This document shows, piece by piece, positions 7,200 through 17,200 of a stretch of 64,000 bases of DNA. The DNA comes from Chloroflexota bacterium (GTDB lineage Bacteria > Chloroflexota > Anaerolineae > B4-G1), in contig JAAEPW010000238.1 of assembly GCA_024232355.1 (NCBI GenBank), positions 20,183 through 84,182 on the forward strand, written 5' to 3'. The position numbers and the translations under genes were made by a program. Positions within the stretch are counted from its first letter, which is position 1. Each line of letters opens with the position of its first letter. The notes under the pieces are model-generated. The model worked only from the letters and a program-made list of their open reading frames with translations, did no database searches and had not been told where the DNA came from.

Positions 7200-10100
7200 T
7201 CACCCACAAACCCCCACACCCTCCGGCTCCAACAGTGCCGCAATCTCTGCCTCTACCTGCTCATGCCGGTAATGCACCAATTGAATCGCCTTGGCCGGGC
7301 ATTCGGCCATACACACGCCACACCCGTGACACTGGGCCGATTCGATATAGGCCGCGCCAACAATATCCCCCACTCCCGTGAACTCGGCCCGTACCTGCGG
7401 CACGTGATACGAACAAATGCGCACACACGTCAGGCAAGCGACACACTTGGCAGTGTCCACTTCTGCCACGACACCGCCAACCTCTAGCACGTCCTTGCTC
7501 ACAATCGTCAACGCCCGCGCCGCAGCGGCCTGCGCCTGGATGATCGTCTCGTCGAGGAACTTGGGATAGTGTGCCATCCCCGCCACGAAAATCCCATCGT
7601 TGGCGAAATCGACCGGGCGCAGCTTGACGTGCGCCTCCAGGAAAAAGCCTTCCAGGTCCAACGGCACCTTTAGTCGTGTCGCCAGTTCGCTCACTTTCTC
7701 CGGCGGCGTCACTGGCATACTGAGCACTACAAAGTCAGGATTCAGCACCACCTCTTGCCCCAGGGATTCTTCCCAGACTGTCACCTCGAGCAAATTACGT
7801 GTTGTGGATTGTGAGCGATCTTGTAACCCACCTTGTGGGCCATCTTGTAACCCACCTTGTGGGCCATCACCACCATTCACAATTCGCACCTCTGGCTTGC
7901 GATCGAACTCGTACGGTACAAACACCACTCCCTGCCGTCGTGCCTCGTCGTAGAGCCGCTCCTTGAATCCATAGGCGCGGATATCGTGATAGATGACCGT
8001 AACCTGTGCATCTGGCTTGAGCTGTTTGAGTGCCAGCGCGTTCTTGAGCGCTGTCGTGCAGCAAATGCGGGAGCAATATTGTTCCGCCGGACCAACGCAC
8101 AAAATCATTGTCACCGAGTCCGGTGCGTTCTCACCGGAAGCCAGCCGCGCCTCGAATTCCTGCTGTGTCAGGACACGCGGGTCGCTGCCATACTCATACT
8201 CCGGGCCACGGTATTCGACGCCGCCCGTCGCCACGATGGTCGCGCCGTGGCGCAGCTCGCGCTCGCCGCGGGGGGTGCGTATCCGTGAGCTAAAGCTACC
8301 GGCGAACCCATTGCTCTCCAAGAATGCGCTCCGCAAATGCACAGTGATCTGTGGATGCCCCTTTACCCACCCAATCAATTGCGTCAAAAACTCTTGCGGA
8401 TCGCGCCACACCAATTGACCGCTCTCCCAATCTACCAATCGTCGGACGTTTCGCAAGTTGCCGCCCAGCTCTCCCTCTCGCTCCACCACGTGCACTGGAA
8501 AGCCCTGGTCGGCCAATGTAAGCGCCGCCGTCATCCCCGCCACTCCGCCGCCGATGACGAGCGCCGATTTCTGCACCGGCACCTCGGTCTTGCGCAAGGG
8601 TTCCAGGCGCAACACCTTTGCCACGGCCATGCGCACCAGATCCTTGGCCTTTTCCGTCCCGGCCTCCCACTCGCCCGAATGTACCCACGAGCAGTGGTTG
8701 CGAATATTTGCCATCTGGAACATGCCGGGGTTCAGCCCCGCCTGGCGGATCGAGTCTTGAAACAACGGCTCGTGCGTGAGCGGCGTGCACGAGGCTACCA
8801 CAACCCGGTTGAATCCCATCTCCAGCGTCTGCTCGGTGATGTGTTGGATGGCGTCTTGTGAGCATGTGTACAGACTATCCTCGGCATGAACGACGCCCGG
8901 CAGGCCCGCCGCATACTCGGCCACGTCCGGCACGTCGAGAAAGCCGCCAATGTTTGAGCCACAGTGGCATACAAAGACGCCGACGCGTGGTTCCTCCGCG
9001 CTCACGTCGCGCTCCGGGGGGTAAACGAGCGTCTCAGTGCGCGTCCAACGGGCCGGCGCAACGAGCACGCCGGCGACGGCCGCGGCGGCGCTGGCCTCAA
9101 CCACCGACTCGGGGATATCTTTTGGCTCGCGGAACGGGCCAATCGCCAAGACGCCCGGCCTGCTTGTCAATAAAGGCTCGAACGGCCGCGTGCGGCAGAA
9201 ACCGTGCTCATCCATCTCCACGCCAACTCGCAGCCCTAACTCGCGTGCCTCCGCCGACACCTCCATCCCCACCGAAAGCACGACCAGATCGAACTCTTCT
9301 TCCCGAATCAACGAATCATCAACTCGCTGATTCACCAACTCGTCCTCTATTTTCCCAACATATCTCAACACCAGGCTGTGTGTCTCGGGGTCTTCCCGCA
9401 CCGCCGCAACGCGCGAGCGAACGTAGCGAATGCCATATCGCTCCTGCGCCCGGCGGTAGTATTCAAGGTAACCCTTGCTAAAGGCACGCATGTCCATCAT
9501 AAAGACCGTCACTTCGGTGTCCGGCTCGTGCTCGACCGACATGATGGCCTCTTTGGTGGCGTACATACAACAGACCGCCGAACAATAGTCGTGCGTCTGG
9601 TCCCGCGAGCCAACGCACTGGAGAAAGGCAATCTTTTTCGGCGTGTGCCCATCCGATGGGCGCTGAACGTGGCCATGCGTCGGGCCAGAGGCGGAGAGCA
9701 ATCGCTCATACTGGAGCGCGGTAACCACGTTGGGGAAGCGTCCCCATCCATACTCGGCCGCGTGCTCCGCGTGGTAGACCTGGTAACCAGGAGCCAGCAC
9801 GACCGCGCCGACCTGAATATCCCGCGCGTGCTCAACCATATCGTGGTCCACCGCGCCAGCCTGGCATTCGTACCAGCAGCTCAAGCACTCTGAGCAGATG
9901 CCGCAAGCCAGGCAACGCGCCGCCTCCGCCTGCGCTTGCTCGTCCGTATAGCCAGCGGTGACCTCTTCAAAGCCAGACAGCCTCTGCTCGACAGAAAGCT
10001 CGTTCATCGCTATGCGAGATTGGACGTGCACCTCTCCCAGAGCTACGCGCTCTTCGATCTCTAAGCGCGTCAGCTCGACCACCGGCAGCTTGGGCTTGTG

Positions 10101-11825
10101 GGGCGGCTCCAACTCTTTGCCACGCAGGTAACGGTGGATAGACTGGGCCGCGCGGTGACCGGATTCGACCGCTTCAATAACAAAGGCTGTCCCGGTAGTC
10201 GCATCACCCGCAGCAAAGACCCCATCGCGGGTCGCGGCGAATGTATTCGGGTTGACGGCGATGGTGGCGTTTTGCGTCACGCCGACGCCTGTGCTTTCTG
10301 GAATGAAAGCGAGACCGGCGCGCTGACCCACCGAAAAGATGACGTTATCGCAGGGCGCCAGGTGCTCCGACCCGCGCAGTGCAACCGGACGACGACGACC
10401 TGTCTCGTCGGGCAGCCCCTGTTCGGTGCGCACGCACTTTATGCTTGCCAGACTCCCATTGCCATCACCGATGATTTCAACAGGCGTGATCTGCCAGTGA
10501 AAAACAACGCCCTCTTCTTCGGCATGGCGCATCTCTTCCTCGTCGGCAGAGGCTTCCTCTTGGGTGCGGCGGTAATAGACGTGGACCTCGGATCCCAAAC
10601 GCACGGCAGTACGAGCGACATCCATAGCCACATCCCCGGCACCAATGACGGCGACGCGCTTTCCCAACGGCGGCGGGTTGTCCAGCCGAACGTCGCGCAG
10701 AAAAGTCGTGTTGATGAGCACTCCCGGCAAGTCGGCTCCAGGGATGGGCAGACGAATCCCCTCGTGCGCGCCCACCGCGATCAGCACCGCGTTGAATCCC
10801 TCGGCGAAAACATCGTCCAGGTTGCTCACCGCCGTGTTGAGCCGCAGTTCCACGCCCAGGTCCAGGATGTCTTGCACCTCGCGATCCACGATGGATGCCG
10901 GCAGGCGGTACTCGGGCACTCCCACCCGCAGCATTCCGCCGGCCACCGGCAGCGCCTCAAAGACTGTGACTGCATAGCCCAACCGGCACAAGTCTTGCGC
11001 GGCAGTCAGTCCGCATGGCCCCGCGCCAATGACGGCGACACGCTCTCTATAGTGCTGTTCCGCCGGCTGTTGAGGCACACGCGATTGGCTGTAGACTTTG
11101 TCGGTGACAAAGCGCTTGAGCGCGCGAATATCGATCGGCTCATCCAACTTGTCCCGGTTGCAGGCCGTCTCACAACGGTGGTTACAGATGCGCCCACAGA
11201 TGGCAGGGAAAGGATTGTCCTCCTTGATCACTCGCAGCGCATCCTGGTAGCGTCCCTCGCGGATGAGGGCGATATATCCTTGCGCACGCTGACCGGAGGG
11301 GCAAGCGTCGCGGCAGGGAGAAACGCCCAGCTTTTCGATGACGTATGCGTTGGGGACAGCCTGCGGGTAAAGTCTGTAAGCGGCCCGCTGGTCCGTCAGT
11401 CCTACGTTGAAATGGTCAGGAATGATCACGGGGCAGACACTGGCGCAATCGCCGCAACCGGTGCACTTTGTCAGATCAATGTAGCGCGGCTTGGTGCGCA
11501 CGCGGACCATAAAGTCGCCTGGCTCTCCACGCATTCCCAACACTTCACTGTCCACCAGCAGCTCAACATTGTGGTGGCGGCCGACGTCTACCAGCTTGGG
11601 GCTGATAATGCACATGGCGCAGTCATTGGTGGGAAAGGTCTTGTCCAGTTGCGCCATGTGCCCACCAACGGCAGACTTTATCTCCACCAGGTATACCTTG
11701 TAGCCAGCCTCGGCCAGATCAAGAGATGCCTGCACGCCAGCAATGCCAGCACCTACGACCATCACGGCTCCTGTGGGTTGTTCAGGAGCCACTAATCTAT
11801 CGTAGACGCCGTATTGGAAAGCCAT
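7200..11825 (-). CDS. hdrA: Giant two-module HdrA with embedded GltD-like NAD(P)H-oxidoreductase domain (HdrA-1)
   Basis: The 1541-residue protein starts at ATG 11825 after AAGGGG. Residues 20-150 are an HdrA FAD site (VVGAGIAG) and a 4Fe-4S motif (CTGCGDCASVCP). Residues 155-630 are a complete glutamate-synthase-small-subunit/NfnB-like insert with CRDACP, CGRICNHRCETAC, a second FAD site and a nucleotide site ending YYRRTQ (R419, R420), which suggests NADP(H). HdrA resumes at CLACGICSECLSC (638 on). A second HdrA module begins at GVFVCHCGSNIGG (949), with another FAD site and two C-terminal ferredoxins. HdrA is the bifurcating flavin subunit. It lies upstream of Sec-MvhD, metV, metF and hdrCB. 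Residues near 1370 contain a tandemly duplicated 8-residue stretch. Confidence 0.92.
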   Translation of the reverse strand: MAFQYGVYDRLVAPEQPTGAVMVVGAGIAGVQASLDLAEAGYKVYLVEIKSAVGGHMAQLDKTFPTNDCAMCIISPKLVDVGRHHNVELLVDSEVLGMRGEPGDFMVRVRTKPRYIDLTKCTGCGDCASVCPVIIPDHFNVGLTDQRAAYRLYPQAVPNAYVIEKLGVSPCRDACPSGQRAQGYIALIREGRYQDALRVIKEDNPFPAICGRICNHRCETACNRDKLDEPIDIRALKRFVTDKVYSQSRVPQQPAEQHYRERVAVIGAGPCGLTAAQDLCRLGYAVTVFEALPVAGGMLRVGVPEYRLPASIVDREVQDILDLGVELRLNTAVSNLDDVFAEGFNAVLIAVGAHEGIRLPIPGADLPGVLINTTFLRDVRLDNPPPLGKRVAVIGAGDVAMDVARTAVRLGSEVHVYYRRTQEEASADEEEMRHAEEEGVVFHWQITPVEIIGDGNGSLASIKCVRTEQGLPDETGRRRPVALRGSEHLAPCDNVIFSVGQRAGLAFIPESTGVGVTQNATIAVNPNTFAATRDGVFAAGDATTGTAFVIEAVESGHRAAQSIHRYLRGKELEPPHKPKLPVVELTRLEIEERVALGEVHVQSRIAMNELSVEQRLSGFEEVTAGYTDEQAQAEAARCLACGICSECLSCWYECQAGAVDHDMVEHARDIQVGAVVLAPGYQVYHAEHAAEYGWGRFPNVVTALQYERLLSASGPTHGHVQRPSDGHTPKKIAFLQCVGSRDQTHDYCSAVCCMYATKEAIMSVEHEPDTEVTVFMMDMRAFSKGYLEYYRRAQERYGIRYVRSRVAAVREDPETHSLVLRYVGKIEDELVNQRVDDSLIREEEFDLVVLSVGMEVSAEARELGLRVGVEMDEHGFCRTRPFEPLLTSRPGVLAIGPFREPKDIPESVVEASAAAAVAGVLVAPARWTRTETLVYPPERDVSAEEPRVGVFVCHCGSNIGGFLDVPDVAEYAAGLPGVVHAEDSLYTCSQDAIQHITEQTLEMGFNRVVVASCTPLTHEPLFQDSIRQAGLNPGMFQMANIRNHCSWVHSGEWEAGTEKAKDLVRMAVAKVLRLEPLRKTEVPVQKSALVIGGGVAGMTAALTLADQGFPVHVVEREGELGGNLRNVRRLVDWESGQLVWRDPQEFLTQLIGWVKGHPQITVHLRSAFLESNGFAGSFSSRIRTPRGERELRHGATIVATGGVEYRGPEYEYGSDPRVLTQQEFEARLASGENAPDSVTMILCVGPAEQYCSRICCTTALKNALALKQLKPDAQVTVIYHDIRAYGFKERLYDEARRQGVVFVPYEFDRKPEVRIVNGGDGPQGGLQDGPQGGLQDRSQSTTRNLLEVTVWEESLGQEVVLNPDFVVLSMPVTPPEKVSELATRLKVPLDLEGFFLEAHVKLRPVDFANDGIFVAGMAHYPKFLDETIIQAQAAAARALTIVSKDVLEVGGVVAEVDTAKCVACLTCVRICSYHVPQVRAEFTGVGDIVGAAYIESAQCHGCGVCMAECPAKAIQLVHYRHEQVEAEIAALLEPEGVGVCG
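7820..7867. repeat. 24-bp tandem duplication inside hdrA-1
   Basis: Two adjacent, identical 24-bp units (CTTGTAACCC ACCTTGTGGG CCAT on the plus strand) lie in frame inside hdrA-1. They encode the repeated linker GPQGGLQD in the second HdrA module, just before the strand LLEVTVWEES. HdrA-2 has no such stretch at the equivalent place. The repeat keeps frame because 24 is a multiple of 3. Confidence 0.9.
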
Positions 11826-11826
11826 G

Positions 11827-12606
11827 CTATGTCCCCTTTGTCTGCTTGAGAACTTTGTCCACGCGCTGCAACAACTCGGTGGGGGCAATCGGCTTTTCAA
11901 TATAGTCCTGCACCTTCATGCCCACGCCTGTCTCCAGCTCGTAACGCCGCCGGCTGGCATCCTCGACGACGGCGGTCAGAATCATAATTGGCAAACCGGC
12001 AAAGCCAGGCTCTCGGCGCAGCTCGCGCATCACCGCAAACCCGTCCATCTTGGGCATGAGCAAATCCAGGATCAGCAGGTCTGGAATCTTTTTCTTGATC
12101 ATCTCTAGACATTGCTGTCCATCTCGGGCCGTTTGCAGCCGATAGGGCTGGCTCCTGAGCACGGCGACAAAGCTGTCCAAAATATCAGGGTCGTCATCAG
12201 CTACCAGGATGTAGGGCTGTTCGAGAATCCTGGCCACGCACTTGAGCAACTCGGTTGGCGTCGCCGGCTTTTCGATATAGTCCTGGATATCCATCTCCAA
12301 TCCGGTCTCCAACTCGTAGCGGCGGCGGCTAGCATCTTCAATAACCGTGGTCAAGATGATGATAGATAGTGTGGCATACTGGGGATTACTGCGGATCTCA
12401 CGGATCACCGCAAATCCGTCCATCTTGGGCATGAGCAAGTCCAGGACCAACAGATCAGGTATCTCTTCGGCGATCATCTTTAGACATTGCTCGCCATCCC
12501 GAGCTGTCTGCAAGCGGTAGGGCTGGCTGCTCAGTATGGCTGTCAGGCCCTCCAAAATATCAGGGTCGTCATCAACTAGTAGAATATACGGCTGTTGGCG
12601 TGTCAT
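11827..12606 (-). CDS. Tandem response-regulator receiver protein (two REC domains, no output domain)
   Basis: The 259-residue protein is two CheY-like receiver domains in a row, each with DDDPDIL (acidic pocket), LDLLMPKMDGF (phosphoacceptor Asp) and a YIEKP (conserved Lys). The two halves are close to identical over long stretches such as QPYRLQTARDG and ASRRRYELETG, so they arose by internal duplication. No DNA-binding or enzymatic domain is present, so it should act by phosphotransfer or protein contact. The likely start is the second of two adjacent ATG codons (12606), which has GGAG at a 5-nt spacing. It follows the histidine kinase at once and ends one base before hdrA-1, so it is part of the same transcript. 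Confidence 0.88.
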   Translation of the reverse strand: MTRQQPYILLVDDDPDILEGLTAILSSQPYRLQTARDGEQCLKMIAEEIPDLLVLDLLMPKMDGFAVIREIRSNPQYATLSIIILTTVIEDASRRRYELETGLEMDIQDYIEKPATPTELLKCVARILEQPYILVADDDPDILDSFVAVLRSQPYRLQTARDGQQCLEMIKKKIPDLLILDLLMPKMDGFAVMRELRREPGFAGLPIMILTAVVEDASRRRYELETGVGMKVQDYIEKPIAPTELLQRVDKVLKQTKGT

Positions 12607-12620
12607 CATAGCTCCTTCCT

Positions 12621-13814
12621 TCAAGAAACCGATGGTCCCGTCTCCTGACGCGCGATACGGTCTCGGTGTCTCATATCTGATGTAACCAAACCTTTAGGGA
12701 TAACAACAGTGAACTTGGCACCAGGCTTACCCTCAGCGTACGGGCTCTCAACCCAGATTTCGCCCTTGTGAGCCTCAACGATCTTTTTGGCGATGGACAA
12801 CCCAAGACCAGAACCGGCCACTTGTTCAGCGTTTCGGCTGCGGAAAAAGTCTTCAAAGACGAGATGTTGTTCATCGGTCGGGATGCCAACTCCTTCATCT
12901 ATGACCTCCACGACCAGTTGATCTGGCTCGTCCCTGGCGTGTAAAGTGACCACTCCTCCATCCGGGGAAAATTTGACCGCGTTCGCCAACAGGTTAGAAA
13001 AAACCTGACGCAGACGCCGGCGTGCTGCCACGATCTGCTGAAACTCGGGAGGCACTTGGACCTGGATCACGATCTCCTTTTGAGAAGCGGCCAGCCGGAC
13101 ATCTTCAATAGCCTGAACAGCCGACTCTGATGGGTCGAGCCACTCAAAGTCGGCCTGAATCTCTTCAGGCCGCATGCGGGCTAGATCAAGGATGTCGTTG
13201 ATTAACCCCCGCAAGTCGGTCACCCGCAGAACGCTGCGACTCAACATACGCTGCTGTTGATCGGTCACCGTCCCTGCAAATCCGCCCAGCATAACCTGCA
13301 AATAATTCTCAACGGCCGCCAATGGGGACTTGAGCTCGTGGGAGATGATGGACAAAAAGTAGGTCAGCGTGGTCGTACTATTCTGCAAGCGCGATGAAAT
13401 AGTCGCGGCAATAGCATCCAGGAACAACACTCCGGAAGCAGGATGTCGGGCGACGAACTGGCGCACCTCCTGGCCGTTCAGTACCAGCGCATGGAACGGC
13501 TCTAAACATACACCTGTCGAAGTATAGATGTATGGCGCGATGATACTGGACCAGCCGATGACTCCGCCAGGTCCTATAATGCCCACGGTCGCCTGGCGGG
13601 CCGATCCACTCCGCCCCAATTGGACCAATTTCTCCAACGAAACCTTGCCTTCCAGAATAAGGCGCAGCTTTTCGGCTGGCTCGCCTTCTACCGCAACGAT
13701 ATCTCCTTCCTCGTACGACTCTTCCTGGCAAAGGGTCACAACCTCGGCTAGCTCCTCGTCACTAAAGCCAGCAAAAGCCTCAAAGCTTCGCAAAGTCTCG
13801 ATCTTGGCTATCAT
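12621..13814 (-). CDS. Sensor histidine kinase with N-terminal cyclic-nucleotide-binding-like domain
   Basis: This 397-residue soluble kinase has a Crp/cNMP-binding-like N-terminus (residues about 5-135; the GDIVAVEGEPAEKLRLILEGKV strand pattern), a HisKA dimerisation helix with the phosphoacceptor in SIISHELKSPLAAV, and an ATPase domain with N (FSNLLANAVKFSP), G1 (DEGVGIP) and G2 (GSGLGLSIAKKI) boxes. No membrane segment is visible, so the signal is cytoplasmic. The ATG at 13814 has GTGAGG six bases upstream, and the gene begins 8 nt after the Sec-MvhD-2 stop. Crp-like domains in kinases may sense redox, gas or nucleotide signals; the ligand cannot be read from sequence. Confidence 0.88.
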   Translation of the reverse strand: MIAKIETLRSFEAFAGFSDEELAEVVTLCQEESYEEGDIVAVEGEPAEKLRLILEGKVSLEKLVQLGRSGSARQATVGIIGPGGVIGWSSIIAPYIYTSTGVCLEPFHALVLNGQEVRQFVARHPASGVLFLDAIAATISSRLQNSTTTLTYFLSIISHELKSPLAAVENYLQVMLGGFAGTVTDQQQRMLSRSVLRVTDLRGLINDILDLARMRPEEIQADFEWLDPSESAVQAIEDVRLAASQKEIVIQVQVPPEFQQIVAARRRLRQVFSNLLANAVKFSPDGGVVTLHARDEPDQLVVEVIDEGVGIPTDEQHLVFEDFFRSRNAEQVAGSGLGLSIAKKIVEAHKGEIWVESPYAEGKPGAKFTVVIPKGLVTSDMRHRDRIARQETGPSVS

Positions 13815-13822
13815 TGCTTGCC

Positions 13823-14236
13823 TCACTTGAGCGGGTTAGGTCCCAACTGTTTCAGCTCCGAAGTAATTTCGGCCGCGACATAAGCAAACTGTCCCCCCAT
13901 TGCGGACGACATATTGACCATTTGAACGCGGCGGCCATTCAAGCCGATCTCGTCCAACAACTGGCGCACGTATTCGACTCGCCGGCGGGCTCTGAGATTA
14001 CCTTCCAGGTAATGACAATCTCCCTCCAGTCAGCCAGCCACCATCACACCATCGGCCCCATCTTCAAAAGCGCGTAGAATATGTCTGACATCAACTCGTC
14101 CCGAACAGGGCAACTCGACTATTTTGAGAGACAGCGGATACTCCAGACGCATACTGCCAGCCAGGTCAGCCGCGGCATAGGCACAGTGACGACAGCAAAA
14201 TGCTACAACTTGAGGCTCGAAATCATTTCTGTTCAT
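13823..14236 (-). CDS. mvhD: MvhD-type delta subunit, selenoprotein (in-frame UGA = Sec), second copy
   Basis: From ATG 14236 (GGAGGAGG upstream, inside the end of hdrA-2) the frame encodes FCCRHCAYAAADLAG and PCSGRVDV, then meets TGA at 14032-14030 in the motif GADGVMVAGULEGDCHYLEGN. Read-through continues 70 residues of conserved MvhD sequence to GPNPLK and TGA 13823, giving 137 residues. The first UGA is at the position occupied by Cys in the two other MvhD paralogs, and the sequence beyond it is fully conserved, so it is a selenocysteine codon rather than a nonsense mutation. A 6-bp hairpin follows. It overlaps hdrA-2 by 14 nt, so HdrA-2 is its probable partner. MvhD would pass electrons to or from the HdrA flavin. 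Confidence 0.92.
13997..14013 (-). promoter_or_regulatory. Putative SECIS hairpin of MvhD-2
   Basis: On the minus strand ATTACC pairs with GGTAAT around the loop TGGAA, starting 16 nt downstream of the UGA at 14032-14030. Stem, loop and distance are nearly the same as in MvhD-1, although neighbouring third-codon positions differ. Confidence 0.7.
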
Positions 14237-17200
14237 ACGCTGCAACCTCCTCCGGCTTGAACAGTGCATCTACCTTGGCGATCACTTGGGCATCGGTGTA
14301 ATGCAAGAGTGTAATGGTTTGGGCCGGACATTCGGCCACACAAGTCCCGCAGCCGCGGCAAAGGAGCGTCTCGATGTGAGCTGCTCCTACAATCCCGCCC
14401 ACGCCTGTCAGATCGACCTCGATCTTGGGCACGTCGTAGGGGCACGCACGCACGCAAGTCAGGCAACCCACGCATTGCTCTTGATCGACGACCGCCACCC
14501 GGGTACTGGTGGTCATAGTGTCCTGGGAGAGAATCAAAGCCGCCCGCCCTGCCGCCGCCTGAGCTTGAATTATACTTTCATCCAGGAATTTTGGATAGTG
14601 CGCCGTACCCGCCGCGTACACCCCGTCTGACGTCAGGTCTACCGGGCGCAACTTGACGTGCGCCTCCATAAACCATTCATCCAGATCCATACCCACCTTG
14701 AGCATGGTGGCCAGCTCTTCTGCGCCTTCAGCCGGCACCGTCGGCATAGCGAGAACGAGAAGGTCCGGGTGCAGTTCCAGCTGTTCACCCAGCGCCGACT
14801 CCCATACCCCTACAGTCAAGGCACCAGCAGCTTTTGCTCCCTGCTCCCCGATCCCTGACAGCATCGGCTTGCGGTCAAAGTCATAGTGCACGAACAGCAC
14901 CCCCTGGCGCCGCGCCTCCTGGTACAGTCGTTCTCTGAAACCAAAAGTGCGAATGTCTCGATACAACACTGTGATTTGGGCCTGGGGATTCAACTCTTTG
15001 AGCTTGAGGACATTCTTGAGAGCAGTGGTGCAGCAGATACGGCTGCAAAAACGTTCAGCCGGCGCTCCAGCGCACAGGACCATAACCAAAGAGTTGGGAA
15101 TGGGATGAGCCAGGTCCCCGGTCTTGCCGCTTCCCAACAAATCCTCAAACTCTAACAGGGTCAAGACCCTAGAATCGGTCCCATAGCCATACTCGTTCCC
15201 CTTGTACTCTACGCCGCCGACGGCGACGACGGTCGCACCATGACGCACGTCGAATGCGCCCGCGCCGTTCTTGAGAGTGGAGCTAAAGTTCCCCACAAAG
15301 CCAGCCGTCCCGACCAACTCAGTGTGGGTATGAACGTCGACCAACGGCTCGGCCTTGACTTGGGTGATCAGGTCACGCAAATAAGCTTGGGGATCGTTGC
15401 TAGATGTGAACAAGTCCGCCCCATCAATATCCCAATCTACCAAATGCCGCAGGTTGCGCAGATTGCCACCCAACTCACCCTCACGCTCGACCAGGTGAAC
15501 CGGGAAACCTTGTCGGGCCAAAGATAGAGCCGCACTCATGCCAGCGACCCCACCTCCAACAACCAGCGCCGCCTTTTCGACCGGGACCTCACTGGTGTAC
15601 AACGACTCCAGCCTGTTGGCTCGGGCGATAGCCATGCGCACCAGGTCTTTTGCTTTGACAGTCGCCCCGTCCCAATCGCGCGAGTGAACCCACGAACACT
15701 GGTTGCGAATGTTGGCCATCTCGAACAGGTTGGGGTTGAGGCCAGCCGCTCGCAAACAGCTTCTAAAGAGGGGCTCGTGGGTCAGCGGCGTACACGAAGC
15801 CACCACCAGTCGGTTGGCACCCGTCTCTTTCAACACCTCGGCAATGTGGACAACGGTATCCTGGGAACACGTGTACAGGTTGCCCTCGGTATGCACTACG
15901 CCTGGCAGCATCTTGGCATACTCGGCCACGTCAGGCACGTCAAGAAAGCCGCCAATGTTGGAGCCGCAGTGGCATACAAAGACGGCCGTTCTAGGCGCCT
16001 CTTCCGATACATCCCGCTCCGGCGGATACTCGGGTTCGCTCGTCAAGGTATGCCGCGCCGCCGACAGCAACTCGCCCGCTGCCGCCGCGGCCCCGCTCGC
16101 TTCGACCACCGACTCGGGAATGTCCTTGGGTTCGCGGAACGGACCCACGGCGAATATGCCCTGCCGGCTGGACTGGAGCGGCTGAAAGGGAAGCGTGCGG
16201 CAAAAACCATACTGATCCAACTCGACATCCACACGCCGGGCCAGCTCACGCACACCGTCCGAAATCTCCATACCTACAGAGAGCACCACCAGATCAAACT
16301 CCTCATCACAGATCTTGGAATGTGGGGTGTGGACTGCGGACTGGTCTTTTGCATCCTCCACCCTGCACCCTGCATCCTCATCCACGTATCTCAGGATAAG
16401 GTTGTGCGTCTGGGGATTCTCTATTACAGATGAAATACGCGAGCGGACGTAGCGAATACCGTACTTGTCGCGCGCCCGCTGGTAGTATTCCTCATACCCT
16501 TTGCTAGAGGCCCGCATATCCATCATGAAAATCGCGATTTGCGTATCGCGCTCGTGCTCGATAGACATAATGGCCTCTTTGGTGGCATACATGCAGCAAA
16601 CGGTCGAACAATAGTCGTGCGTCTGGTCGCGCGAACCAATACATTGGAGAAAAGCAACCTTTTTCGGCGTGTGCCCATCCGATGGGCGCTGGACGTGACC
16701 GTGCGTGGGGCCGGAGGCGGAGAGCAATCGCTCGTACTGGAGCGCAGTGACCACGTTGGGAAAGTGCCCCCAACCATACTCTGCTGCATGCTCGGCCTGA
16801 TAGACTTCGTAACCAGGGGCCAAAATCACTGCCCCCACCTCGACGTCCTGAACGCGCTCCACCATATCGTGGTCAACGGCGTCCGCCTGGCAGGTATACC
16901 AACAACTCAAACACTCGGAACAGATACCACAGGCCAGGCAGCGGGCCGCCTCCTCCTGCGCCAACTCGTCGGTATAACCGGTTTCGACCTCGGCAAAATT
17001 CGCTACCCGATCCTCTACTGACAATTCGGGCACAGCCACCCGGGGCGTCACCTGCGCCTCTCCCCGCTGGACCCGTTCGTCGATCTCAACCCGGCTCAAA
17101 TCTACCACGGGGAGTTCCGGCTTTAGTTCCGGCTCCAACTCTTCGCCGCGCAAATAACGGTGTATCGACTCGGCCGCCTGATGGCCCGATGACACCGCTT

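Noticed and set aside
7820..7867. CRISPR-like repeat
   Set aside because: Two directly adjacent units with no spacers, inside a coding sequence; this is a simple tandem duplication.
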